64,000 bases of DNA, from assembly GCA_030041045.1 (NCBI GenBank), contig JASHOQ010000064.1:1-64000 (forward strand). Direction: 5' to 3'. Positions 1 through 7,944 of this stretch are shown here, one piece after another; the stretch's first letter is position 1, and each line of letters begins with the position of its first letter. Made by a program: the position numbers and the translations under genes. The notes under the pieces are model-generated. The model saw only the letters and a list, made by a program, of their open reading frames with translations, was not told the origin of the DNA and did no database searches. This DNA comes from Acidobacteriaceae bacterium (lineage in GTDB: Bacteria > Acidobacteriota > Terriglobia > Terriglobales > Acidobacteriaceae).

Positions 1-126
1 ATCGCCTGGGCCGTCGCCAGCAGCCTCTTTCTCACGCCGCTCGCCCTCTGCACCATGGATTCGGCCGACTGGGGCACGCGCGCCAAAACTCTCGAGGAGG
101 TTCCGGTTGGCAACACCCACGCTTGA
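1..126 (+). CDS. C-terminus of a GT2-like membrane glycosyltransferase (partial)
   Basis: The open frame enters from the left edge and stops at TGA 124-126, leaving 41 residues. It shows the end of a hydrophobic segment (AWAVASSLFLTPLALCTM) followed by DWGTR and a short tail. A WGTR close to the C-terminus after the last membrane helix is typical of processive GT2 synthases (hyaluronan synthase, NodC and Alg8 type). The next gene starts inside this one, overlapping by 20 bp, so the two are translationally coupled. The GT2 assignment rests on this tail and on the neighbours and is an inference; the catalytic part lies outside the window. Confidence 0.5.
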   Translation: MAWAVASSLFLTPLALCTMDSADWGTRAKTLEEVPVGNTHA

Positions 127-1195
127 ACCCGATCTGAAGCCGGTGACGAAGAAAGCTGCAGCCAAGCAACCGCTGCACTATCGCTTCATCCTCACCACCT
201 ACCGCATCTTCGCCATCGCCGCCCTGTATGCCGTGCTCGTCGGCGTCGTCGCCTACGCTTTCGTGATGGGCTTCTACGCCGTCAATACCTCCTGGGCCGC
301 GCCCGTCATCCTCACCGCCACCGACGAAAAAAGTCTCGACTTCCGCGCCAAGCTCATCACCAGCCAGCAGACCATCGAAGACCTCAAGGTCGACGCCGCC
401 AAGATGGATTCGGGCCTCAAGGAGATGCGTTCCCATCGCGACGCCCTGCTCGCCCTCGAGCCGCAAATTTCCAGCGCCATCCAGAGCGAGCGCGCGCATG
501 ACAGCATCGACGCCCCCGCTCTTTCCGCCCTCGACCGCCAGAAGCTCGCCGACAACGCACAAACCAAGCAGGTACTCGCCGAGCTCGACGGCATGCAGGC
601 CGACGTTCAGAAGGATCTCGCCTCAGGCCTCATCACCAAGGCCGACGCCGCTTCGCAGATGGCTGCACTCAATCAAACCGCCACGTCTTACACAGACAGC
701 CGCATCGCCGAAGTTCTCCTCACGGACACCGTTCTCGACAAATCCACCATCGGCGCCACCACGCTCGAAGCTCTTGAACGCCAGGCCGAACTTCGCGCTG
801 AGGCCGCGCAGCTCGATGTCGAAATGCAAATCGCGGAAAAGGAGCTGACCGAAGACAACCGCCAGATCGCGCGCCTTCACGATGCCATCGTCACCGCCCG
901 GCAAAGCCCCTATTACCTCAGCGCGACGGGCCAGAATCGTCTCAACTACGCCTTCGTCCCCTATGACAACCAGGCCAGCGCCGCAACCGGGAGCCCCATC
1001 TACGACTGCTACTTGAACATGATTTTCTGCCGCAAAGTGGGAACCGTCGTCGCGCGCTTCCCCGGCGAGGAACAGATTCTTCATCCCATCTTCAAGACGC
1101 AGATTCGCGGCTTCCTCATCCAGATGGATCTTGAGCACCCGGAATCGGCCAAATCCAAGACCGTCTTCCTCGGCGGAAAGCCGCTGCTGTTTTAG
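107..1195 (+). CDS. Membrane-anchored coiled-coil protein, Alg44/HlyD-like
   Basis: 362 aa. The start is TTG at 107, chosen because GAGGAGG lies 6 bases upstream and the protein then begins just before a basic stretch and one transmembrane helix (about residues 28-56). Residues 75-255 are Ala/Glu/Leu-rich and predicted coiled coil. The C-terminal 100 residues (PYDNQASAATGSPIYDC... to GGKPLLF) have a beta-rich look like the barrel-sandwich part of membrane-fusion proteins. The overlap with the GT2-like gene and the TolC-like gene 49 bp downstream suggest a periplasm-spanning subunit of polysaccharide synthesis or export, comparable to Alg44. Similarity was judged by architecture only. Confidence 0.6.
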   Translation: MATPTLEPDLKPVTKKAAAKQPLHYRFILTTYRIFAIAALYAVLVGVVAYAFVMGFYAVNTSWAAPVILTATDEKSLDFRAKLITSQQTIEDLKVDAAKMDSGLKEMRSHRDALLALEPQISSAIQSERAHDSIDAPALSALDRQKLADNAQTKQVLAELDGMQADVQKDLASGLITKADAASQMAALNQTATSYTDSRIAEVLLTDTVLDKSTIGATTLEALERQAELRAEAAQLDVEMQIAEKELTEDNRQIARLHDAIVTARQSPYYLSATGQNRLNYAFVPYDNQASAATGSPIYDCYLNMIFCRKVGTVVARFPGEEQILHPIFKTQIRGFLIQMDLEHPESAKSKTVFLGGKPLLF

Positions 1196-1244
1196 GGTCC
1201 GCTGAGGCCATCGAGGCGAATCGCCCAACCTACAGGAGCATTGC

Positions 1245-2306
1245 ATGGCACTCAAGGCATGGCTGTGTGCGTTGTTTACGCTTTCGTTTTTGTCTCTCCC
1301 AATCTGCGCGCAGAACCCCGGTGACGCCGACACCTATTGCGCCTATCTCACGCAGCAGGCCGAGGCGCAGCGCAACCTTTTGCGCACGCCCACCGCGCAA
1401 GCTGGGCTCACGCAGCCTGAAACCGGATTGCCCACGCAAGTCGTCGCCGGCGCTTCGCTCGGCGTCTCCGATGTGAAAAAAGCCGCGCTCACCATGGAAG
1501 TCGCGCGCCGCAACTGCGACCTTTATCGCTCCACCACCGGCGTGCAGCAGCAGTTGCAGTACGCTATCCCCATGCTCGAGCGCCAGGCGCTCCAGAATCG
1601 CCTCACGCTCATCGATCGCGCCTCCACTCAGCTCAGCGCGCTCATGGACTCGACGCGCAAAATGATGGAGCAGCAGAATGCCACCCGCCTCATGGTCTTT
1701 TCCCTCGAAAACACGCGCATCAAGCTCGAATCCGATCGCGCCGATACGCAATCCAAAATCGCCGCCATCTACCTGCCCCAGCTCAGCACCACCCCGCTCA
1801 AGCAAACGATCGATCAGAAGCAGAATCAGGAGATCGCCGTGCAGCAGGCCCAGGACCACCTCACGCGGCAGAACAACTGGGATCTCGCTTTGCAGGTCGG
1901 CGTACACCAGCAGGTCAATCCCCTGGCCAATGGAACGCAGCCCTACGGTTCCTTCTCTCTCAGCTACAATCTCGCCGGCCGCTCCATTGACCGTCATCTC
2001 GACAACGCCGTCACCGCCTGGGGCGATTGGAAAAAAGTGCAGGAAGGAGACGTCATCCGCAACATGGATGTCCTCCATCAGGAGCTCAACGCCACCATCG
2101 CTGCCGACGAAGCCAAGCAGCAATCGTTGCAGGAGCAAATGCAGGAGATTGACAGCGATCTCAAAGTCGTCGCCGCGCCCGATACGACTGCCTCCGTCGA
2201 CTTCCGCAATCAGCTCGAGGCGGCCCGCTTACTTCTCCATATCGAAGTGGACGACACCGCTTTTCGTCTCTCGCATCTGCGCGATTATTGCGCCACCAAC
2301 TTCTGA
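1245..2306 (+). CDS. Exported TolC-like coiled-coil protein
   Basis: 353 aa. It has a clear Sec signal peptide (MALKAWLCALFTLSFLSLPICAQ, cleavage after AQ). Most of the chain is long helical heptads, and around residues 205-250 there is an amphipathic beta-like patch (WDLALQVGVHQQ, YGSFSLSYNLAG), as in the strands of TolC-family outer-membrane factors. It is shorter than a full TolC protomer and I cannot see two complete internal repeats. It lies 49 bp after the Alg44-like gene on the same strand and is probably in one operon, acting as the outer periplasmic or outer-membrane part of that export system. AGGAG lies 8 bases before the ATG. Confidence 0.55.
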   Translation: MALKAWLCALFTLSFLSLPICAQNPGDADTYCAYLTQQAEAQRNLLRTPTAQAGLTQPETGLPTQVVAGASLGVSDVKKAALTMEVARRNCDLYRSTTGVQQQLQYAIPMLERQALQNRLTLIDRASTQLSALMDSTRKMMEQQNATRLMVFSLENTRIKLESDRADTQSKIAAIYLPQLSTTPLKQTIDQKQNQEIAVQQAQDHLTRQNNWDLALQVGVHQQVNPLANGTQPYGSFSLSYNLAGRSIDRHLDNAVTAWGDWKKVQEGDVIRNMDVLHQELNATIAADEAKQQSLQEQMQEIDSDLKVVAAPDTTASVDFRNQLEAARLLLHIEVDDTAFRLSHLRDYCATNF

Positions 2307-2379
2307 CCATCGCGTGCGGACAGCTTTCATCTGCGCCACACAATTCCAACCAGAACCGGTTGCATGAATGGTTTTGTGA

Positions 2380-2760
2380 AAGGGCATGACCGGTAGGTCA
2401 GGATTAAAGAGGCTGTGGGAAAATTCACCTGATGGGGCTTTGTAACAAGGGCACGGCTTTACGGCATTTTCTGAGTGACTGTGTCCTTTTCACCGCCTCG
2501 CAAGATCGCCGCTCCCTGTTGGTCGCGTCGACTCAGCTGTCCGTCTTCGGGATACAGCTACTCAGAAAATGCATTAGCCGGGCCGATAAAAGCAACAAAA
2601 TGATTCGGGCTTCAGCCCCTGCCATATTCGCACCCTTCGAAAACCGCGTTCCAATGAATTTTTCCGCAACTTCTTTAGCCCTGAATGCCGCAGGAGCCGC
2701 ATAAACATTAGGGCTTTAGCCCGTGAGAGAATTCCCTTCATGGGTTAAATCCGGTTACGC
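2380..2760. repeat. Interspersed palindromic repeat, fills most of the 2307-2822 gap
   Basis: This gene-free gap of about 516 bp holds a repeat unit beginning GGGCACGGCTTTA and resuming GCCGGGCCG after an inserted 113-bp element. It is followed by GGGCTTCAGCCCCTG and a second copy GGGCTTTAGCCCGTGAG. The same unit, uninterrupted, is at 4478-4550 and 51500-51560. Short open frames here run through repeat sequence and are not considered genes. Confidence 0.8.
2462..2574 (-). mobile_element. 113-bp MITE-like element, copy 1 (nested in another repeat)
   Basis: The terminal inverted repeat is GCATTTTCTGAGT, seen at the left end and as the reverse complement at the right end. The element lies between TTA (2459-2461) and TTA (2574-2576), so a TA or TTA target duplication. 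Removing it restores the uninterrupted repeat sequence seen at 4480-4498. It is about 90% identical by eye to copies at 34938 and 61385, in the opposite orientation to both. It has no coding capacity, so it would need a transposase encoded elsewhere. TA targets are typical of IS630/Tc1-mariner elements. Confidence 0.8.
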
Positions 2761-2822
2761 AACCAGCTCTCGACTCATAGCTCTTTCCTCCCTTATCATC
2801 GTCTTCGCACGCAGGGGCTTTC

Positions 2823-4355
2823 ATGAATCGCCGTCAATTTCTCTTGAGCTCGGCCGCAGTCGCAGGAACAGGACTGCGTATGGACCCGGCAGCCCGCTTG
2901 TCCGCGCAAGCAGTCCTTGCCCCGGGTCCCGCTGCGCCATCGCCTGATCAAATCGCCTCCGCGCGCTTCCCCGACGGCTTTCTCTGGGGCTTGGCGACCG
3001 CATCCTATCAGGTAGAAGGCGCATGGAACCAAGACGGCAAAGGCGAGTCGATCTGGGATCGCTGGACGCACACCGTCGGCAAAATTCGCGGCGCCGGAAC
3101 CGGCGACGTTGCCTGCGACCACTATCACCTCTACCCTCAGGACATCGCTCTCCTCAGGCAGCTCAATCAAAAATCCTATCGCTTCTCTATCTCCTGGCCG
3201 CGCATCCAGCCCACAGGCCGCGGCCCCGTGAACCAGAAGGGCATCGACCACTACAAGCGCGTGATGGACGTGCTGCACGAAGCGGGCATTCGCCCCTTCT
3301 GCACGCTCTACCACTGGGATCTTCCTCAGGGGCTGGAAGAGCTTGGCGGCTGGCCCAACCGCGATCTCGCCGGCTACTTCGCCGACTACGCCGGTATTCT
3401 CGCCCAGCATTTCGGCGACAGAATTCAGGCATGGGCTCCGTTCAACATGCCGTGGACCTTTACCAACCTCGGCTACGGCACCGGCGCGTTTCCGCCCGGT
3501 CGCACCCGTTACACTGACTTCCTCAAAGCCGCGCATACGGTCAACCTCGCGCAGGGCGAGGCCTTTCGAGCCATCAAGGCCGCGTCATCCCAGGCCACCG
3601 TAGGCAGTGCCTACGGCATGTGCCCCGCCTATCCCCAAACCAACACTGAAGCCGACCGGGCCGCCACGGCGCGCTACCACGCCATGAACAATCTCCTCTT
3701 TCTCGAGGCCGCGATGCATGGGAGATACCCGGATGCCTTCGTCGGCGAAATTCCATATGAGGCCATGGGCTATCGTCCGGGCGATGACAAAATCATGCAG
3801 GTGCCGCTCGACTGGATCGGCTTCCACTACTACACGCGGCGCTTTGTTCAAGCCGCCGGGCCCGCGGCGCGCGCCGGCGCCGCCGGCAGCCTGGCCACTG
3901 AAACTCTGGATACAGGCGCAGCCGCGAACGGCTACATCGCCACCATGCCCACCGAGGGGCCCATCACCGACGGAGGCCTGGAGATATGGCCGAGCGGCAT
4001 CTACGACCTGGTGATGCAGATTTCGCGCGAATACAACTTCCCCACCATCGAAATCACTGAGAGCGGCTGTGGCTATCTCGACTCGCCCTACGACCGCGAC
4101 GGCGGCCATGTTCCCGACACGCGGCGCATCGATTTTTTCCGTTCCGAGCTGGCGGAGCTGGCGCGCGCCATCCACGATGGCGCCAAAGTCCGCGCCTTCC
4201 ACGCCTGGAGCGCCCTCGACAACTTCGAGTGGAACGACGGCTACACTCAGCGCTACGGGCTCACCTACGTCGACTTCCGCGATCAGAAGCGCACCGTTAA
4301 AGATTCGGGACTGTGGTACGCCCAGGTCGCGGCAACCAACAGGCTGCCTTCGTAG
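2823..4355 (+). CDS. GH1 family glycoside hydrolase, exported, atypical active site
   Basis: 510 aa. The N-terminus MNRRQFLLSSAAVAG is Tat-like and leads to a periplasmic protein. The GH1 barrel starts at FPDGFLWGLATASYQVEG and contains RFSISWPRI, YHWDLPQGLE and the C-terminal HAWSALDNFEWNDGY, all standard GH1 landmarks. The nucleophile Glu is present (E413 in ITESG). The acid/base motif, normally NEP, reads NMP (WAPFNMPW), so the general acid/base Glu is Met209. The enzyme may therefore be inactive on ordinary glycosides, use activated substrates or an external base as plant myrosinases do, or act in transglycosylation. No gene lies within 250 bp on either side; repeats flank it. Confidence 0.9.
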   Translation: MNRRQFLLSSAAVAGTGLRMDPAARLSAQAVLAPGPAAPSPDQIASARFPDGFLWGLATASYQVEGAWNQDGKGESIWDRWTHTVGKIRGAGTGDVACDHYHLYPQDIALLRQLNQKSYRFSISWPRIQPTGRGPVNQKGIDHYKRVMDVLHEAGIRPFCTLYHWDLPQGLEELGGWPNRDLAGYFADYAGILAQHFGDRIQAWAPFNMPWTFTNLGYGTGAFPPGRTRYTDFLKAAHTVNLAQGEAFRAIKAASSQATVGSAYGMCPAYPQTNTEADRAATARYHAMNNLLFLEAAMHGRYPDAFVGEIPYEAMGYRPGDDKIMQVPLDWIGFHYYTRRFVQAAGPAARAGAAGSLATETLDTGAAANGYIATMPTEGPITDGGLEIWPSGIYDLVMQISREYNFPTIEITESGCGYLDSPYDRDGGHVPDTRRIDFFRSELAELARAIHDGAKVRAFHAWSALDNFEWNDGYTQRYGLTYVDFRDQKRTVKDSGLWYAQVAATNRLPS

Positions 4356-4365
4356 TCCAAAGAAA

Positions 4366-4570
4366 GCGGTAGTGGCTCAGTCTGAAGGGTTCGGGCCTTC
4401 GCCCGTACGCGTGCGGCAGAAACAAATGGGGGCTTTAGGCTGTGTCTGACGAATATCGACGGCTGGTTTTGTAACAAGGGCACGGCTTTAGCCGGGCCGT
4501 AGACGGCGCAAAATGTAAACAGGCTTCAGCCCCTGAGGGATGATCCTTTCGAACTGACCACTACCCGGAA
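4366..4570. repeat. Interspersed palindromic repeats between GH1 gene and mtnA
   Basis: Contains an imperfect GGGTTCGGGCCTTCGCCCGTA hairpin near 4388, then GGGCACGGCTTTAGCCGGGCC (4478-4498) and CAGGCTTCAGCCCCTGAGGG (about 4520-4540). This is the undisturbed form of the unit interrupted at 2461. No coding sequence is seen. Confidence 0.75.
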
Positions 4571-4608
4571 ATCGATAAGTTTCCTCACAGCATTTACACT
4601 AAGAGTGC

Positions 4609-5658
4609 ATGATTCCTACCCTCACCTGGACCGATGACGGCGTCCGCTTCCTTGACCAGACCAGGCTTCCGCTCGAGGAAACCTATGTCCTCGCCACCGA
4701 CTACGGGCAGGTGGCCGACGCGATTGCCACCATGGTGGTGCGCGGCGCGCCGGCCATCGGTGTCTCCGCGGCTTACGGTATTGCTCTCGGGGCAATGCGC
4801 TCAAGGGCTGAGAGCGCGGAGCGCTTTGCGCCCGAATTCGAAAAAATCTGCGCGCGCCTCGCATCCACGCGCCCCACGGCCGTGAACCTCTTCTGGTCCA
4901 TCGACCGCATGAAAAGGCTCTTCGCCGACTTGCTCAGTTCCGGCACGCCTCTCATCCAGATGCAGAAAAAAATCCTCGCTGAAGCGCACGCCATGTACGC
5001 GGAAGACATCTCCGCGTGCAAGGCCATGGGCGCGCACGGCGCGGCGCTGCTGCCGCAAGAGGGGGCCGTGCTGACGCATTGCAACGCCGGGGCTCTCGCC
5101 ACCTGCGGCTACGGCACGGCACTGGGCGTGATTCGCGCCGCCGTCGAGCGCGGCAAACGCATCCACGTGTACGCCGATGAGACCCGCCCGTTTCTCCAGG
5201 GCGCGCGGCTCACCGCCTGGGAACTGATGGCCGACGGCATTCCCACCACCGTCATCTGCGACAACATGGCCGCCAGCCTGATGCGCGCGGGCAAAATCCA
5301 GGCCGTCGTCGTGGGCGCGGACCGCATCGCCGCCAACGGCGACACCGCCAACAAAATCGGCACCTACAATGTGGCCATCCTCGCCAAGGAGCACGGCATT
5401 CCGTTTTATGTGGCAGCCCCGTGGTCCACCATCGATCGCGCCACGCCGAACGGCGACGCCATCCCCATCGAGGAGCGGCCGCATGCGGAAGTCACGCACC
5501 ATGCCGGCAAACAACTCACGCCCAACGGCGTCGGCATCTGCAATCCGGCTTTCGATGTGACTCCGTCCAAGTACATCACCGCCATCGTCACCGAGCGCGG
5601 CGTGCTGCGCGCGCCCTACATCGATGCATTGCGCGAGATGGAGCTGGTGGCGGGCTAG
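4609..5658 (+). CDS. mtnA: S-methyl-5-thioribose-1-phosphate isomerase
   Basis: 349 aa, the usual length. It converts methylthioribose-1-phosphate to methylthioribulose-1-phosphate in methionine salvage, in the cytoplasm. Signature segments are RGAPAIGVSAAYG (45-57), TRPTAVNLFW (88-97), THCNAG with catalytic Cys158, ETRPFLQGARLTAWEL and GADRIAANGD with catalytic Asp238, then NKIGTY. The C-terminus PSKYITAIVTERGVL is also typical. The start at ATG 4609 gives the canonical IPTLTWTDDGVRFLDQ opening; the ribosome site is weak. Close eIF2B-alpha relatives lack the Cys/Asp pair, so MtnA is preferred. A small membrane protein gene follows 27 bp downstream. Confidence 0.95.
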   Translation: MIPTLTWTDDGVRFLDQTRLPLEETYVLATDYGQVADAIATMVVRGAPAIGVSAAYGIALGAMRSRAESAERFAPEFEKICARLASTRPTAVNLFWSIDRMKRLFADLLSSGTPLIQMQKKILAEAHAMYAEDISACKAMGAHGAALLPQEGAVLTHCNAGALATCGYGTALGVIRAAVERGKRIHVYADETRPFLQGARLTAWELMADGIPTTVICDNMAASLMRAGKIQAVVVGADRIAANGDTANKIGTYNVAILAKEHGIPFYVAAPWSTIDRATPNGDAIPIEERPHAEVTHHAGKQLTPNGVGICNPAFDVTPSKYITAIVTERGVLRAPYIDALREMELVAG

Positions 5659-5685
5659 CCGCAACGGTCTAGAGTTGTAGGTGGT

Positions 5686-5979
5686 GTGCTTCCCCGTCTT
5701 TCCATCTTCCGCCTGCGGCAAAAATCGCTGGCGCGCGGCATCCTACTCTCCGTCGGCGCATTCGCGGCCAGCCTGCGGCTGTCCGGGTTTCCTGATATCA
5801 ACAGGATTCACAGTTCCGACTGGCAGATGTTAACGCTGCTCGCCGCCGCGTGGGGCATGGTGGAAACCGCCCGCTGCCTGCAGCGCAAATGGAGTTTTTA
5901 CCACGCCGGCGTGATGATCCTTCTCTACGCTGATCTGATCATCCTCACTGCCATCGTTGCCCTGCTCACGCTTATCTGA
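5686..5979 (+). CDS. Small membrane protein of unknown function
   Basis: 97 aa from a GTG start with AGGTGG just upstream. Two to three hydrophobic segments are visible: ARGILLSVGAFAASL, MLTLLAAAWGMVETA and a C-terminal AGVMILLYADLIILTAIVALLTLI. There are no recognisable motifs. It follows mtnA by 27 bp on the same strand and may be co-transcribed. Function unknown; coding status is supported by length, ribosome site and well-formed hydrophobic segments. Confidence 0.6.
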   Translation: MLPRLSIFRLRQKSLARGILLSVGAFAASLRLSGFPDINRIHSSDWQMLTLLAAAWGMVETARCLQRKWSFYHAGVMILLYADLIILTAIVALLTLI

Positions 5980-6102
5980 GCCGGCGCGGCCCGTTTCTTC
6001 TCTCGCCCCATCCGCGACACGCTCCATGTAGCATGGTAAAGCGCAGGCGGCCGGCAGAGGCTGAGGGCCGGCCCGTACTTCACTGCGCTTGAGGAGGGTG
6101 CG

Positions 6103-6513
6103 ATGTTAAAAGGATTCCGCGATTTCATTCTGCGCGGCAATGTAGTCGACCTGGCCGTGGCGGTGATTCTGGGCGCTGCCTTCAATGCGATTGTGACTTC
6201 GCTCGTGAGCGACGTGCTGAATCCGCTTATCGCCGCCACCGTCGGCAAGCCGGACTTCAGCTACGTGATTCTGCACGTCGGCGGCGGCCAAATCAAGGTA
6301 GGCAACTTTCTCAATGCCGCAGTTTCTTTTCTCATTGTGGCAAGCGTGGTCTATTTCGCCATCGTGCTGCCCATGAACGCGCTGCTGAACCGCTTTAAAA
6401 AGCCGGTGCCGGATGCGCCGCCCAGCACCAGGGCCTGCCCGGAGTGCCTGAGTGAGATTCCGCTGGCCGCCAGGCGGTGCGCGCACTGCGCCCAGCCGGT
6501 GCCCGCAGCTTAG
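6103..6513 (+). CDS. mscL: Large-conductance mechanosensitive channel MscL
   Basis: 136 aa. A pentameric inner-membrane channel that opens at high membrane tension to release solutes on hypo-osmotic shock. The N-terminus MLKGFRDFILRGNVVDLAVAVILGAAFNAIVTSLVSD is the classic MscL S1-TM1 region; TM2 is at about residues 73-97 (VSFLIVASVVYFAIVLPMNAL). The C-terminal tail carries CPEC...CAHC, a four-Cys zinc-ribbon-like module found in many non-proteobacterial MscLs. GAGGAGG lies upstream of the ATG. It converges with the MFS gene, and the stop codons overlap by 4 bases. Confidence 0.97.
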   Translation: MLKGFRDFILRGNVVDLAVAVILGAAFNAIVTSLVSDVLNPLIAATVGKPDFSYVILHVGGGQIKVGNFLNAAVSFLIVASVVYFAIVLPMNALLNRFKKPVPDAPPSTRACPECLSEIPLAARRCAHCAQPVPAA

Positions 6514-7766
6514 TCCAGCTCGCGCAGCGATTTGGAAGAGGCGAAGATGACAAGGAACGCGGCCGCGGCGATCGCGGCCATGAGCGCGAGGGCGTGACCG
6601 GTAGGCATGTGGCGCGAGAGCTCCCCGGCCAGCAGCGCGCCCAGCGGCGGCAGTCCCAGAAAACTGGTGGTGTAAATGCTCATCACGCGGCCGCGCATCT
6701 CGTCCGAAGAGAGATGCTGGATGCTCACGTTGAAGCACGAGATCATCGTGATGCCGCAATAGCCCTCGCAGAACGCCAGGCACTCTGACAGGGGAAAGCG
6801 GTAGGAATAACTGAACCCGATGATGGCGGCGAAGAAGCCGACGCCGAAAAACGTGAGCACCGCGCCGCGATGCCGGATCACGCCCCGCGCGGCCACGGTG
6901 ATGGCGCCCAGCACCGCGCCCAGTCCGGAACAGGCCATCAGCCACCCCAATCCGCTTTCGCCCGCGTTCAACTGCACCTTGGCGAAATATGGAATGAACG
7001 TGAGATAGGGAATGCCGAGAAAACTCACCACCGCGGTCATGTACACCAGAACCCGCATCTGGCGTTCGCCATGCAGATACGCGAACCCGCCGCGCAGGCT
7101 CGCCCACATGCTCTCGTGCCGCGATAGCTGTTCCTCCGGGTAGCGGATGCGCACCAGCGCCCACAGCACCGCCAGAAAGCTCACGCCGTTCAAAAAGAAA
7201 TTGCCCGCCACGCCCACCAGCGCCATGGCGTATCCGCCCAGCGAGGGGCCCAGGATGCGCGACATATTGAACTGCGCGGAGTTGAGGGCGATGGCGTTGG
7301 TCAGGTCTTCGCGCTTCACCAGCTTGGGCACCAGCGCCTGGTAGCTGGGCGCGTTCATGCTCATGGCCACGCCGTTCATAAAGGCGATCACCGCAACCTC
7401 CCAGATGGTGATCACTTTGAAGAAGGCCAGCCCGGCGAGCAGAAACGCGAGCAGCATCATCGCCGACTGCGTCACCAGCAGCAGGCGCCGCTTGTCTACG
7501 CGATCGGCCACCACTCCGCCGAAGAGCGAAACAAAAAGGAAGGGAATGGAGCCGGCAAAGCCCACCACTCCCAGCCAGAACGCGGAGTTGGTGAGCACCA
7601 GCACCAGCCAGCCCTGGGCCACGTTCTGCATCCAGGTGCCGATGTTGGAGAGAAAATTTCCGCTCCAGAAGAGGCGAAAATTGGGATTTTCGAGCGCGCG
7701 GATGACCTGCGGCAGACGGCCGGCCGGCTCCCCTGCATAGGCCGGCGCTGCCATGGCCTCATCCAT
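6510..7766 (-). CDS. MFS transporter, EntS/MFS_3-like exporter
   Basis: 418 aa with 12 hydrophobic segments. The pattern RALENPNFRLFWSGNFLSNIGTWMQNVAQGWLVL at the N-terminus and GVVADRVDKRRLLLVTQ (loop 2-3 signature) are typical of the enterobactin-exporter-like MFS_3 family. The substrate cannot be told from sequence. The ATG at 7766 has no good ribosome site. The frame stays open upstream to a CTG at 7838 preceded by AAGGAG, which would add 24 residues (LNVDKELEEEPQ...); the true start is unclear. It is divergent from the M28 peptidase gene. Confidence 0.88.
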   Translation of the reverse strand: MDEAMAAPAYAGEPAGRLPQVIRALENPNFRLFWSGNFLSNIGTWMQNVAQGWLVLVLTNSAFWLGVVGFAGSIPFLFVSLFGGVVADRVDKRRLLLVTQSAMMLLAFLLAGLAFFKVITIWEVAVIAFMNGVAMSMNAPSYQALVPKLVKREDLTNAIALNSAQFNMSRILGPSLGGYAMALVGVAGNFFLNGVSFLAVLWALVRIRYPEEQLSRHESMWASLRGGFAYLHGERQMRVLVYMTAVVSFLGIPYLTFIPYFAKVQLNAGESGLGWLMACSGLGAVLGAITVAARGVIRHRGAVLTFFGVGFFAAIIGFSYSYRFPLSECLAFCEGYCGITMISCFNVSIQHLSSDEMRGRVMSIYTTSFLGLPPLGALLAGELSRHMPTGHALALMAAIAAAAFLVIFASSKSLRELD

Positions 7767-7944
7767 TCCGGCAACACCCGCGAGCGACTCCGCAGGTACG
7801 CCCTGAGGCTCTTCCTCCAGCTCCTTGTCGACGTTCAGAAACGGCGCTCCTTAATTCTTCTCTTAGTGTAAGCTGAATCTTTATTGTTCGTGGAGCTCCA
7901 GGCGCATCTTCTGGCCCTTCAGTACATTACCGCGGAGATACCTG

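Noticed and set aside
32-562. Minus-strand frame of 176 residues opposite the Alg44-like gene
   Set aside because: It is antisense to a well-initiated gene, with Gly/Val-rich composition typical of a shadow frame in high-GC DNA.
2432-2704. Open frame of 90 residues between the TolC-like and GH1 genes
   Set aside because: It runs through an interspersed repeat and the 113-bp element; no ribosome site or family resemblance.
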